From: Saccharina japonica
Taxonomy: Eukaryota; Sar; Phaeophyceae; Laminariales; Laminariaceae
Reading direction: 5' to 3'
Assembly (NCBI GenBank): GCA_008828725.1
Contig: MEHQ01001971.1
Location: 216,489-280,488 of the forward strand
DNA: 64,000 nt
How positions within the stretch are numbered: position 1 is the first letter of the stretch; the number at the start of each line of letters is the position of its first letter. Below are positions 14,908 to 20,420 of the stretch, in pieces. The position numbers and the translations under genes are program-made. The notes beneath the pieces were generated by a model that saw nothing but the letters and a program-made list of their open reading frames with translations, did not search any database and was not told the DNA's origin.

Positions 14908-15864
14908 CTCAGCGACATCTAAATAAAACAAAACTCCCAAGAGCAGTATAACTTGAAGTTGCATTCGCTGAGTTGTTTGCGATTGCCGGCCGTAGCTTTT
15001 CCAGGGTTGGTCGTTAAGCGATAATACTTCTTGGTCGTTAAAATTTCCAGGATGGGTCGTTTGCCATACGTGCTGATCGTTTGCTGTTCCAGGGTTGGTC
15101 GTTAGCGACACGTATTGGTCGAAAAAACTGCGGGCTGGTCGTTGGCGATGCTTGCCGGTCGGTCAAAATTCGCGGGGTGGTCGATAGCGGTACTTACCGG
15201 TCGTAGTATTCACGCGGGCTAGTTGTTAACGATACTTTCCGGTCGTTATCTTCTCGGAGACTGGTCGTTAGCGACACCTGCTGGTCGATAGTTTTTCGAG
15301 GGCTGGTAGTTGGCGATACGTGCCGGCCGGTAGCTCTTCGCAGGCTGATGGGAGGCGACGCACTTCAAAACAGGCAAGACCATATTATATCGGAAACATA
15401 TCAATCGCAACCTCCGTTGTACAAATTTGGTCTCGCCCTTGGTGCCTGGTTCCTATATGTGATATGGATGCGTAGATACTAGCCTATATCAAGAGGATGT
15501 GAGTCGAAAGACGACGAAAGGAAGATACCAACCATGGAAAGCGTATTTTCGTGTTTTGGGTCAGTTTATTGAAAAATCGCATGTATTTAGAAAGCCCCAA
15601 TAAAATGGTATCACCAACCCCTCTTCCACTGGTACGAGTAACAGGTACGTTGCCGGTAACAGGTACAGCACAAACGAGCTTCATGGCGTCGTGATGAGAT
15701 GTCGTGATCTACTGGCTTTTACTGCTGTCGTGACGTTGTGACATGATATTATGACTACTACTACTGTTGCTGCTGTCGTGACGATGCAATTGAGACACAC
15801 CTGTTGAGCGTTGTTGTCGTACATGTCGTTTTGCCAGCGTCCACCGTCACCCTGCTGGCCGTTC
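34..15864 (-). CDS. UNR/CSDE1-like multi-cold-shock-domain RNA-binding protein, partial, at least 16 exons
   Basis: Exons read N to C on the minus strand: 15801-15864, 14677-14834, 13653-14009, 12424-12594, 11791-11864, 10122-10249, 9183-9342, 8742-8861, 7202-7317, 6277-6372, 5382-5529, 4807-4990, 3253-3530, 2250-2395, 1194-1302 and 34-198. Each junction is GT-AG and reading phases agree except around 5382-5529. About 820 residues fall in the window. The N-terminus is N/Q/G rich with RGG repeats. After it come repeated cold-shock domain signatures: a G-V/I start strand, a (F/Y)GF(I/V/L) RNP1-like strand, a D-(V/L)-(F/Y)F strand, GDEV-F, then LPPG linkers. Tandem cold-shock domains of this sort define UNR/CSDE1, a cytoplasmic mRNA-binding regulator of translation and mRNA stability. 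Family membership is well supported and orthology is inferred. The start codon and the C-terminus are outside or unresolved. Confidence 0.85.
359..808 (+). mobile_element. MITE family A, copy 1
   Basis: Starts CACACCTCGGACAGATC and ends GATGATCTGTAGATG then GAGGTGTG, an inverted repeat of the start. The core carries the family marks: GATCTAGATATTT, a GCTCATG-TGCCGGG segment, CTGTACTATGCAGATC and CACAACCTCTCACAACGGCAGG. A T-rich block of about 90 bp near 690-780 is foreign to other copies and is probably a nested insertion. Lies in the last visible intron of the cold-shock gene. Confidence 0.8.
893..1125. repeat. Minisatellite, unit about 10 bp (TGACTATTAC)
   Basis: Degenerate repeats of CTGACTATTAC and CTGACTATTCC fill the intron next to the 1194-1302 exon. 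No coding potential. Confidence 0.85.
1194..1302 (-). CDS. Exon, end of fifth cold-shock domain
   Basis: Reads KNMTELREGSEVVFTVKEGD, then RRGDKKKAATRVEIQPK. GSEVVFTV-D-(R/K)-G-K-AA matches the closing strands. It begins by completing the Lys codon split by the preceding intron. Acceptor TTTGCAG, donor AAG|GTGAGC, phase 2 to 0. Confidence 0.82.
1330..2000. repeat. Degenerate CGTCATGTCAC repeat array with CCATG microsatellite
   Basis: Many imperfect copies of CCGTCATGTCACG. A pure CCATG array lies at about 1832-1862, and two telomere-like TTAGGG units follow at 1932-1947. A fragment of repeat family D (1395-1562) sits inside. Confidence 0.75.
2019..2212. repeat. Tandem duplication, unit about 112 bp
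   Basis: ACTCCCATGYCCCTTCGTCA and the following 60 bases, to CACAATCATTAAAA, occur twice in direct orientation with few differences. Intronic. Confidence 0.85.
2250..2395 (-). CDS. Exon, fifth cold-shock domain, best conserved
   Basis: Reads TQAKNVRLVSYGGERSEG, then VVRSLREGGFGFIRPLGG and SEDVYFRIADAY. GFGFIRPLGG-DVYFR is a near-ideal UNR RNP1/RNP2 pair, although the usual His after FF is Arg here. Acceptor CACCAG, donor GTAAGT, phase 0 to 2. Confidence 0.9.
2396..2745 (-). repeat. Duplicated 5' end and acceptor of the 2250-2395 exon
   Basis: CTCACGTTCTTCGCCTGGGT near 2377 recurs as CTCAAGTTCTTCGCCTGGGT near 2678, each followed by a related GGGAGAAATRGCAACGAGGA segment. The outer copy keeps only the first exon bases and its acceptor. 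A third partial copy of the flank is near 2609. Confidence 0.7.
3014..3128. mobile_element. Short inverted-repeat element family C, copy 1
   Basis: Begins GGGGCCATAGTAAAC-ACTAGTAAATAGGACC and ends with the inverse, GGTCCTATTTACTAGTATTT to ATGGTCCCC. About 115 bp, no coding capacity, a MITE-like palindrome. Further copies at 6571-6690, 9445-9555 and, nested, 55978-56530. Confidence 0.8.
3253..3530 (-). CDS. Exon, fourth cold-shock domain with acidic Gly/Glu insert
   Basis: Reads MQPGVARFTIPP, an acidic stretch with EEE and Gly runs, then LEVGDVIEADLWKSKLGGTK. VGDVIE is the GDEV-F equivalent and the insert widens the loop between strands. Donor AAG|GTGAGG is strong; the acceptor near 3530 lies in a purine-rich area and is less sure. 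Phase 1 to 0. Confidence 0.72.
3678..4025. mobile_element. Probable GTATCGATA-rich inverted-repeat element
   Basis: Starts TGTTGGGTATCGTATCG and ends CCGATACCAGCCC. The interior is dominated by ATCGATAT and TATCGA palindromic words. Looks like a degenerate MITE; the exact ends and any target duplication are unclear. Confidence 0.45.
4250..4690. repeat. CCACCA-rich minisatellite
   Basis: Imperfect units of ACCACCACC alternating with AAAACAGCCCATATACA and AAACAGTACATGTACAAT. Intron of the cold-shock gene. Confidence 0.8.
4807..4990 (-). CDS. Exon, end of third cold-shock domain and start of the fourth
   Basis: Reads AEFWVIPDRTKDRRDSFRAL, then EIKILPPGSIATEEETHV and CVKGTVERAP. EFxV-D-(R/K) plus LPPGSI closes one domain; KGTVERA opens the next. 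Acceptor TTGTAG. The donor GAAG|GTGGGG is my choice among several G-rich options. Phase 0 to 1. Confidence 0.78.
5020..5185 (-). repeat. G-tract-linked repeat family P, with G-rich arrays
   Basis: A long G-rich stretch ends GGGGTACTCATTTGTTTGC, then CCATTGACCAC-ATGCC-TTTCGAGA and another G run. Same organisation as 61428-61520 and, inverted, 42845-42935. Confidence 0.6.
5382..5529 (-). CDS. Exon, third cold-shock domain, frame-disrupted
   Basis: In the entry frame it reads QQGVVKKLTHDYGFLQSP, a clear domain start. Then PFYFNTSSRAA (the FFH-strand equivalent) appears in a second frame and AGDERLQVGC in a third. The exon is 148 bases, while neighbours at phase 0 on both sides need a multiple of three. 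Either an indel error in the assembly, a real frameshift, or an unusual splice accounts for this. Acceptor CCTAAG, donor CAG|GTGAGG. Confidence 0.6.
5596..5775 (-). repeat. G-tract-linked repeat family P, second subtype
   Basis: Two G runs of 13 to 19 bases each lead into GGTACTTCAT or GGTACTATGTCGTG. The body continues to ATAGACCCTCGCATCCCTA, GCAATGCCGGACGGAG and a further G run near 5759. Matches 60930-61010. Confidence 0.65.
6150..6255 (+). mobile_element. SINE family S, 5'-truncated fragment
   Basis: GAGCCTACTTAGTGACCCCG, then GAAGGGCGAAGATAATAAAT and GGGATGG followed by an A-rich tail. Only the 3' part of the family is present, as expected for incomplete reverse transcription. Confidence 0.75.
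6277..6372 (-). CDS. Exon, last strand of second cold-shock domain and basic linker
   Basis: Reads VSQDKGSGRKRAVKVVLVRT, then NKEKREEEQLKK. Joins the previous exon as GDEVRFQVSQDKGSG. Acceptor ATTAATAG, donor AAG|GTAACA, 32 codons, phase 0 to 0. Confidence 0.8.
6571..6690. mobile_element. Family C element, copy 2, decayed
   Basis: CATAGTAAACACTA with a tandem CACTACTAA expansion, then GTAAATAGGGCTTACGGTACAC and an eroded right end TTTGGTCATATTAAC. Confidence 0.65.
6795..6998 (+). mobile_element. SINE family S, 5'-truncated copy
   Basis: Starts near CGAATCGACGAGGG, keeps GTGGCCCCGGATCTGAGTTA and GTCGAAGATAATATATGAGA, and ends in an A-rich tail. The tRNA-like head is absent. Confidence 0.75.
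7202..7317 (-). CDS. Exon, second half of second cold-shock domain
   Basis: Reads GNIPAALGLTGAMVPYLVSD, then ALDEDAGSRLRRGDEVRFQ. VPYLVSDAL stands where VFFHxSE stands in canonical domains and RRGDEVRF is the typical penultimate strand. Acceptor TTTCAG, donor CAG|GTCAGT, phase 1 to 0. Three further copies of this exon, all lacking the GDEVRF end, lie just upstream in the intron. Confidence 0.8.
7340..7560. repeat. TTAGGG-like array in intron (AGGCTTAGGGTTA)
   Basis: Interspersed GGCTTAGGGATAGGGTTAA units lie between and within the decayed exon copies and resume at 7675-7720. Telomere-like composition but not a pure telomere repeat. Confidence 0.75.
7438..7830 (-). pseudogene. Decayed tandem copies of the 7202-7317 exon
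   Basis: Copies begin near 7815 (ALGLTGAMVHYLVSDTLDE), 7654 (GLGLTRAMVPYLVSDAMDK) and 7455 (a short 5' fragment only). Each retains a CAG acceptor. The two longer copies stop at the DEIAGS or DKDAGS position and run into a TTAGGG-like array of AGGCTTAGGGTTA units, so the GDEVRF segment and donor are missing. They are relics rather than usable alternative exons. Confidence 0.75.
8742..8861 (-). CDS. Exon, acidic Ala-rich linker 2
   Basis: Starts after TATGAATAG and reads GGGDIISEGADGATPETEET, then VAEIPATAVSAAAGAESHE. Phase 1 in and 1 out, 40 codons. Composition matches the previous exon, so together they form an acidic insert of about 93 residues. Confidence 0.65.
8880..9075. repeat. CAT/CAC trinucleotide array
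   Basis: Imperfect (CATCAC)n and (CATTAT)n, intronic, between the two acidic-linker exons. Confidence 0.85.
9183..9342 (-). CDS. Exon, acidic Ala/Gly-rich linker 1
   Basis: Reads ITGGVLPEANSAATIAPQDG and continues with many Glu, Asp, Gly and Thr to EEGDKLEG. The acceptor CGAAG follows a C-rich pyrimidine tract and the donor is GTATGC. Phase 0 to 1. Probably disordered, inserted within the second cold-shock domain. Confidence 0.65.
9445..9555. mobile_element. Family C element, copy 3
   Basis: GGGGGGCCATAGTAAATAGG at the left mirrors CCTATTTACTATGGCCCCCC at the right, 20 matched bases. The core has a TACCTGGTA word at 9489-9497 that copy 1 lacks. Confidence 0.88.
10122..10249 (-). CDS. Exon, start of second (atypical) cold-shock domain
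   Basis: Encodes AHFLGVIERDIRSYPSS, a spacer, then EFQQTEGLIK. G-V-I opens the domain, but the usual FGFI strand is not clear, so this is a non-canonical domain; such domains are known in Unr. Acceptor GACAG, donor AAG|GTACG, phase 1 to 0. Its acceptor end is repeated several times in the upstream intron (see 10430-11290). Confidence 0.7.
10430..11290 (-). repeat. Decayed tandem copies of the 5' end of the 10122-10249 exon
   Basis: The exon start (minus: CACATTTCCTGGGGGTGATC, then GAGCGGGATATTCGCTCGTA) recurs around 10490, 10565 (short), 10665, 10785 and 11255. In frame the best copy still reads CFLGAIERNIRSY against FLGVIERDIRSY in the live exon. Each copy carries an acceptor-like CAG. Spacing is irregular, roughly 100 to 170 bp, with one gap of nearly 500 bp holding MITE A copy 2. 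Confidence 0.75.
10929..11185 (-). mobile_element. MITE family A, copy 2, reversed
   Basis: CACATCGGACAGG at the left; core CAACCCAGGAAAACACATGC, CGGCTCCCACCCGGCAAGGC and CCCTGAAATATCTAGATCG. The right end is eroded. Inserted within the array of exon relics. Confidence 0.75.
11791..11864 (-). CDS. Exon, end of first cold-shock domain and LPPG linker
   Basis: Reads RSGKDCALQLNVLPPGSVSS then EVVLD. The G-K-x-C/A-A-x-x-L/V-x-x-LPPG pattern is the standard last strand plus linker between UNR cold-shock domains. Acceptor CACCAG, donor GTGAGT, phase 2 to 1. Confidence 0.82.
12005..12118. repeat. CAAGTCAAGG minisatellite
   Basis: Repeats of GTCAAGGCAAGTCAAGTC, 5 to 16 bp unit structure, intronic. 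Confidence 0.8.
12150..12423 (-). repeat. Array derived from the donor end of the 12424-12594 exon
   Basis: Units of about 28 bp, CAGTAGCCTACTAACGCAAC. Two places (about 12210 and 12296) also retain GTTGCCTG, the complement of the live exon-donor boundary CAGGCAAC|AGGTGCG. This suggests expansion that began at the splice junction. Confidence 0.65.
12424..12594 (-). CDS. Exon, first canonical cold-shock domain
   Basis: Encodes GRVCSVKDSFGFVRCMDRPG, then DLFFHLTEAP and VGDEVDFLIG. This is a full cold-shock order: start strand, FGFV, DLFFH, then GDEV-F. The aromatic and His residues are those that stack on RNA bases in the family. Phase 2 in and 2 out, 57 codons; acceptor GATCAG, donor CAG|GTGCGT. 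Confidence 0.88.
12605..12950 (-). repeat. Pyrimidine-rich minisatellite abutting the 12594 acceptor
   Basis: On the minus strand the unit is close to CCTTGTGCTTATCCTTGTGC and the array runs into TTTCGCTGTTTGATCAG at the exon start, so the polypyrimidine tract itself appears to be the repeated unit. Confidence 0.7.
13330..13625. repeat. CCCACC-rich intronic stretch
   Basis: Runs of CCCACCCACCCACC and related C/A-rich units next to the donor of the 13653-14009 exon. Long open frames here are composition artefacts. Confidence 0.7.
13653..14009 (-). CDS. Exon, poly-Asn and Gly-rich low-complexity segment
   Basis: Starts in phase 2 (completing an Arg codon), then DGNNRGGFRDL, a run of 17 Asn encoded by a pure AAC array at 13925-13975, then FNGPPGQNWGP and long Gly runs ending QHRHGQNQ before a GTGAGG donor. 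The Asn run is a likely length-polymorphic site. Predicted disordered. Confidence 0.75.
14055..14450 (-). repeat. GAGGGGACAGGGGACAAC minisatellite
   Basis: About 20 imperfect units. Read on the transcribed minus strand it is CCCCTGTCCCCTCGTTGT, strongly pyrimidine-rich, ending within 50 bases of the 14009 acceptor. Confidence 0.85.
14677..14834 (-). CDS. Exon, RGG/Gly-rich segment
   Basis: Acceptor AAGCAG follows a very long C-rich tract; the donor is GTGAGT. It encodes alternating Gly, Arg, Asp and Tyr (GRGGDGGFRERGGGG, then YNRGRGDGGRGKGRGYGY). RGG-type segments are common low-specificity RNA-binding and condensation modules. Ends in phase 2. Confidence 0.75.
14990..15355 (-). repeat. GGTCGTTAGCGATACTTGCC minisatellite
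   Basis: Units of 35 to 70 bp sharing GGTCGTTAGCGA and CGGGCTGGTCG, in the intron between the 15801 and 14834 exons. Confidence 0.8.
15801..15864 (-). CDS. Exon, N/Q/G-rich N-terminal region of the cold-shock protein
   Basis: Reads NGQQGDGGRWQNDMYDNNAQ-Q between a pyrimidine-tract acceptor (CGGTAG) and a CAG|GTGTGT donor. It ends in phase 0 and joins the RGG exon cleanly. It needs an upstream exon ending in phase 2, which I could not place, so the start codon lies further right. Confidence 0.6.
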
Positions 15865-15867
15865 CTA

Positions 15868-16168
15868 CCGTGCCGAGACAAAGTGACAAGACGAAAGCGT
15901 CAAGACACGTCGAAAATACCAAATCGCTAACAGACAACAGTGTCAAGAAAAAGTGTCGAGAAAATGTGACAAGACAACGTGACGGACGGTACAAAGCAGC
16001 GAGACAACGCGCAAAAAAGTGCTATGGCAAACTGGCAAAAACAAAGCGACAAGACAAAAAGACAAGGCAAAATGTCATAACAAAGTGACAAAGTGAACCG
16101 ACAAAGTGACAAGACAAAGCGTCATGACAAAGTGGGGATACAAAGCGACAAGACAAAGTGACAACAGA
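15868..16168 (-). repeat. GACAAAGTGACAA minisatellite upstream of the 15864 acceptor
   Basis: About 20 degenerate units. Minus-strand reading is CTTGTCACTTTGTC, pyrimidine-rich, and merges into the acceptor tract CGTCTTGTCACTTTGTCTCG before CGGTAG. Confidence 0.8.
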
Positions 16169-16295
16169 GTGGCCAATTTGAGACAAGCCTCTGCGCTACA
16201 AAACCCCTAAGCAACGACTCCCGGGCGTTACACACGACGATAATTCCGCTGGCAATGATCCTATTGAGTTTTGCAGCTCTGTTGTACCAGGTACA

Positions 16296-16380
16296 TATCA
16301 TAGAACTACTCTGAGGTACGACTAATAGGGATAAGAGAAAGGAAGGGCGAAGATAATAAATGGGATGGAAAAAAATAAAT
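16296..16380 (+). mobile_element. SINE family S, short 3' fragment
   Basis: TCTGAGGTACGACTAATAGG, then GAAGGGCGAAGATAATAAAT and GGGATGGAAAAAAAT tail. Confidence 0.7.
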
Positions 16381-17640
16381 ATATGAATATAAATCACGCA
16401 TTACGTACCAGCATAAAGCACAACATAGAATATCACAACATGATACATGAGAAGACCAGAAATACGTACATGAGATTCTGACAAGTTCAATCCGTGCGTC
16501 CACTTTTGGACATACTGATAGTCTTCAATATAGAGGACTCGGTATAACAATCGACTACTGTAACATACCTGGTAGAATCAAATGACCAAAAGACGGGCTG
16601 GGGCTGGCTGGGATAAAAAACGTAGAGTCAACCGCAACTTTTGATTTCATGAGGAAGGATGGGCTGGGTTGCATCAAATGTATTACAATGACTAGACTAA
16701 CGGTAAGGGAATGGCATGCACCACCCCCACCGTACTCTGTACCTCATACTACGTGCCAGGCACGCTTTATAGAGCTGATACCAGTATCTCGCTCTATATC
16801 GTAGGAGGAACAATTAATCCGGACACTCCAGACAGTCTGGGACACTCTCGGACACTTGGTGAGCTGGATGTCGATGGATGGCAAGAACGGTTAACCCGTT
16901 TGACTTTTGGGCCTTGAGACAAAATAACATTTCGCGGGAAAAGATGACCATGACATCATACCACCAGCCACACGACGAAACGCGGGGATGCTATTAACCC
17001 TGTCGGGAGTTGATTAACTTGATTATAGTATAGACGGGAAAATTGACGGTCAAAAGCGACAATTACAGAGACGGCGGCCACTGCGCGACTGGGGGGTGAT
17101 ACAAATTGGTGTCCCGAATTATATACAATGGTTGCAATGCAACGAGTCGCACGTACGGCACGGGCGCAATATGATCCTATATACTACTGTACCCCTACTT
17201 AAGGGCGCTACCGCCCCTCGTATGATATGATATATACAATGATGGTTACACCAAATGTTTGACTGTGTACTGTTTTGGTCAATATCCCTCACAAGGGATC
17301 CCAAATGACAAGTGCTACGATAGAGGTAGTGTACCGTTATTTGGCTGATAGAGGTAGAGGTATACCATTATTTGGCTGAAATGGTTTCTGAATGATCGGG
17401 CTCCTTAACCCAAAATCGTCGTTTTTTCATCCATTCTTCTTGTGTTGTAATCCTCTTCATTCTATGAATATATACTTGGGCCATGGTACTGTTCATCGGG
17501 TGGCATTTTTATTTCCTCCAAATTAAATGTTTGGGTGGCGTATAGAGCTCCTCAAGTGACCGCCCTCAGAAGGCTAAAGCTTATTATCTTACTATTAATA
17601 ACATGGTGCGCCTCTACCTTAAGATAGCATGCGCCAGGAA
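16381..17640. other. Intergenic, no gene recognised
   Basis: No exon signature seen. Contains a short piece of repeat R (GGTGAGCTGGATGTCGATGG near 16858) and scattered TTAACCC words. ORFs here are short and unlike proteins. Confidence 0.5.
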
Positions 17641-17646
17641 TCAATA

Positions 17647-17861
17647 CCGTGCAACACTTAAGACAGCAAACCCTTAGCCCTGAGACAAATGTGCTGTTTT
17701 TAAACGAATCATCTCGACAGCGGCCGAGCGATGCATCTATTACGGAAAGACCTCGAGGAGATGATTCCAAAGCCACCATTTTCATTGTGTGCCCCCCTGT
17801 ATTAGTTTGGGAGGAAATCGAGGCGCGTTTATCAAAGCACTTGATTACAGTATACGGGCAC
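17647..17861 (+). repeat. Dispersed repeat family D
   Basis: Starts CCGTGCAACACTTAAGACAG and ends CACTTGATTACAGTATACGG. A middle block, CCAAAGCCACCATTTTC then GTGTGCCCCCCTGTA, recurs near 36052 and 43793. Other copies are at 1395-1562, 11485-11640 (reversed), 35965-36140, 39640-39762 and 43613-43906. End sequences are partly inverse, suggesting a decayed DNA transposon. Confidence 0.6.
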
Positions 17862-18204
17862 GCTCAAAGGGGGCCAGTATTGCTATGTCGGACTCCAATG
17901 CAAGGAGTTGTACGAGAGCATGCACTACCGCATGCTGCATGTTCACAACATCAAGACACCGCACACGCCATGTGTGTTTATCGGCATATCGCTATAACAT
18001 CGCTATCATATGATCAGGGCCGTGACTTGGCCTACCAATCACTAGTGCTGTTATCACTTCACGGCTAATTTCATGATTAGTTGGGCCTGGTGGGGAGGCG
18101 AAACAAATCCAACCAGCTGACTTGCTATAGTAATAACTGCTAGTACTTTGTCAATAAAAAGGCGCACGTCGAGCAAAAACGAGTCGAATCATATATTAAA
18201 AAAA

Positions 18205-18310
18205 ACAACAACAACAACAACAGCTGTGAGCTCGAGGATTTCGTCGAAACTCATCTTTGCTACGAGTAGCTGAGTGTAATACTTCGATCGCGCGTACTTA
18301 CGGATTTTAT
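18205..18310 (-). repeat. Repeat K with short ORF start MSFDEILELTAV, copy 1
   Basis: On the minus strand, CGCGATCGAAGTATTACACTC runs to GCAAAGATGAGTTTCGACG, AAATCCTCGAGCTCACAGC and a (TTG)n tail. It is the inverted partner of 18733-18850. The frame beginning at ATG reads MSFDEILELTAVV. Confidence 0.65.
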
Positions 18311-18375
18311 ATGTCCTCATGTAGGATGTATATCCCGTATGAGGGGGACACAATCTGAGATATATATAACAGAAC

Positions 18376-18726
18376 TTTTTTTTTTTTTTTTTTTTTTTTT
18401 TTGTCCATCCCATTTATTATCTTCGCCCTTCCTTTCTCTCTCCTTCCTGGACGTAACTCAGATCCGGGGTCACAAAGTAGGCTCTTCTCCCTCCCCCCCC
18501 ACTACGGTTCTTGCCTTGCATTTTTATCGCGAGAAGGTTTCAGCACTTTCTTCCCTCGTCGACTTGCGTCGGACTCCGCCTACCCACGCCACGAAGGCGC
18601 TCTCAGCAATTGGTTCCTTTTTATTTTTTCAAATAAAGACAAAATCTCTCACCACGGTGGGATTCGATCCTGGGTACCAATGGTAGTAGTCTTTGAAGCT
18701 GACCACTACACTACCGGGGCGACCGG
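18376..18726 (-). mobile_element. tRNA-derived SINE family S, full-length copy
   Basis: On the minus strand the 5' head GTCGCCCCGGTAGTGTAGTG is tRNA-like. It has an A-box-like TAGTGTAGTGG (18702-18712) and a B-box-like GGATCGAATCC (18660-18670, one mismatch to GGTTCRANTCC), spaced as in a tRNA. A body of about 260 bp follows, then GGGATGGAC and a poly(A) tail seen as 27 T at 18376-18402. This is the layout of a Pol III SINE mobilised by a LINE. Confidence 0.85.
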
Positions 18727-18732
18727 CATTAC

Positions 18733-18850
18733 GCGCAATCCAAGTATCACACACACAGCTTGCAAAGATGTAGAGATGAGTTTCGATGAAATTCTCGATC
18801 TGACAGCTGTTGTATTTATTGTTCATAAATATTACAAAGACGCAGAATTC
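18733..18850 (+). repeat. Repeat K, copy 2, MSFDEILDLTAVV
   Basis: GCAATCCAAGTATCACACAC, then GCTTGCAAAGATGTAGAGAT and GAGTTTCGATGAAATTCTCG. Encodes MSFDEILDLTAVVFIV. Copies 1 and 2 face each other across the SINE. Confidence 0.65.
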
Positions 18851-19129
18851 CTCACGTTACGGCACGCAACCAACTGGAATACCTAACCAACTAATGCCAA
18901 CTAATAACTAGTCGGCTACTAACAGTCCGCCAACTCACAGGTCTAACATATACCTCAACACATACCAAGTATACGCATGCGTCCTAAGGGTCAATGTAAA
19001 TATAATACCCTGCTTTGTTACGGCTGTGCCAAGTACAAACGGTAACCCTTTAAACTTGATTACAGTCTAGCGACCTAAAAAGCGACAAGTGCAGTCTTAC
19101 CACCCTTCAAGAGCGAGAACGTGCACTAT

Positions 19130-19320
19130 CACGAGCACAGTAATACAGCAGTACTGTATGGTCCTTCTATAGTGCCGGTATGATGTGCGCCCGTCAACAA
19201 TACCGGCACTATAATAGCGGCAACCGGCACTACTCCGCACACGGCCACACTGGTTAATCCGTGAAAAGCGATTTCACAGGCACTATATATAGCGGGCAGC
19301 CGGCACTACTCAACCATCAC
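19130..19320. repeat. CCGGCACTAT-containing repeats
   Basis: CCGGCACTAT and CCGGCACTACTC occur several times in both orientations within 200 bp. Possibly a small palindromic element. Confidence 0.5.
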
Positions 19321-20224
19321 TATGGAGGGACCACTATCAGTAGTTGTGCATCATAATTCATCATGCGGCGCGCGTGTCGTGAGATCGTTCTTATCCCTGT
19401 CATATCAAACAAGCACTGCCTGGCTTGGTGGATGGCGAGCCTGTTTTTCTCGGGGGGTTTTTCCCTGGTGGCTCGTTCTGTTTTGCTTTAGTTTCCTTTC
19501 TTTGGTGCATTGCACGTCACAGCTCCTCCACGGGGGCACGACAGTAGTAGTGATGCTATATATCATACAACCCTTCGCATTAGTTTATTTTATTTTGTTG
19601 TGGTCGCTTCTTGCCGTTGGTTTCTGTCCTCCCGTGTTTTCTTAGGTTTTCTTCACTTGTTCAGTTTAGTTACGTATTCATGTTTTTACTGCTGTATATG
19701 TTTTGGTTATTTCTTCCTCTCGTTCTTTGTCTTTCGTATTTATTTGGCACGAAGATGAGGAGGAATTGAGTAGGAAGCTATATAGTGCCACACATCCGTT
19801 GCAAGAGTAGCGCACAAGGGAATGGGGAGGGGGGGGGCAACGGTCGTAGGGAAACCGCGGTTGACGAAACCAGGAAGGAGACAGCAGACAGGGTAGCAAG
19901 GTACCAGACCGAATAGTAGGTAGGACCTGTCTATGCTACCGGTACCACAAACTGCTGCGGCTGCCTGGAGGTTGCTTTTGTTGTTCTTCGGTTGCCTGTC
20001 ATTTCCTTTCGTTCTTATCAACAGTCTTCCTCTCTTTACGTTGTATTTTGTTTCGTTTTCTTTTTCTTTTTTGTTTTATATTGTCTGTCACATCTCCAGG
20101 GGGGCACGACACTTGCCTCGTTTTTGTTTGTAAGTTTGGTTTGTTCTTTTCGCTTTTTCTTTCCGTTTCGTTTCTTTCGTTTTTGTCTCTTTCAACGCAT
20201 CTGGATTGCTAGCATGGGTAGGTC
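19321..20224. other. T-rich intergenic stretch, no gene recognised
   Basis: Two related T-rich blocks (about 19430-19740 and 19970-20190) each contain TTTYGTT runs and a CGGGGGCACGACA or GGGGGGCACGACA segment, so this looks like a diverged duplication. The open frames are hydrophobic composition artefacts. Confidence 0.5.
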
Positions 20225-20420
20225 GTGCCTGTCGTACATGTTATTGCGTTGTCTGCTCTGCTTACTGCATTGCAGCGTAGTATCTCTGTGTCGTGGTTTT
20301 GTGACCTCAGACCTTGTATCTCTTTAGGATGAAGAACCGGCACGGACACTGGGTGTGCTGGATGTCGACGGGTAGAAAGAACGGTTTAATGCGAAGAACA
20401 CACACAATATACCTGGTATG
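20225..20420 (+). repeat. Dispersed repeat R, copy 1
   Basis: GTGCCTGTCGTACATG, then GTAGTATCTCTGTGTCGTGG, GGCACGGACACTGGGTGTGC and TGGATGTCGACGGGTAGAAA to ACACACACA. Matches 63003-63180 over about 180 bp. Confidence 0.75.

Noticed and set aside
18640-18726. Functional tRNA gene
   Set aside because: A-box and B-box-like blocks are present, but no paired acceptor stem could be drawn and the block is the head of a dispersed repeat with a poly(A) tail.
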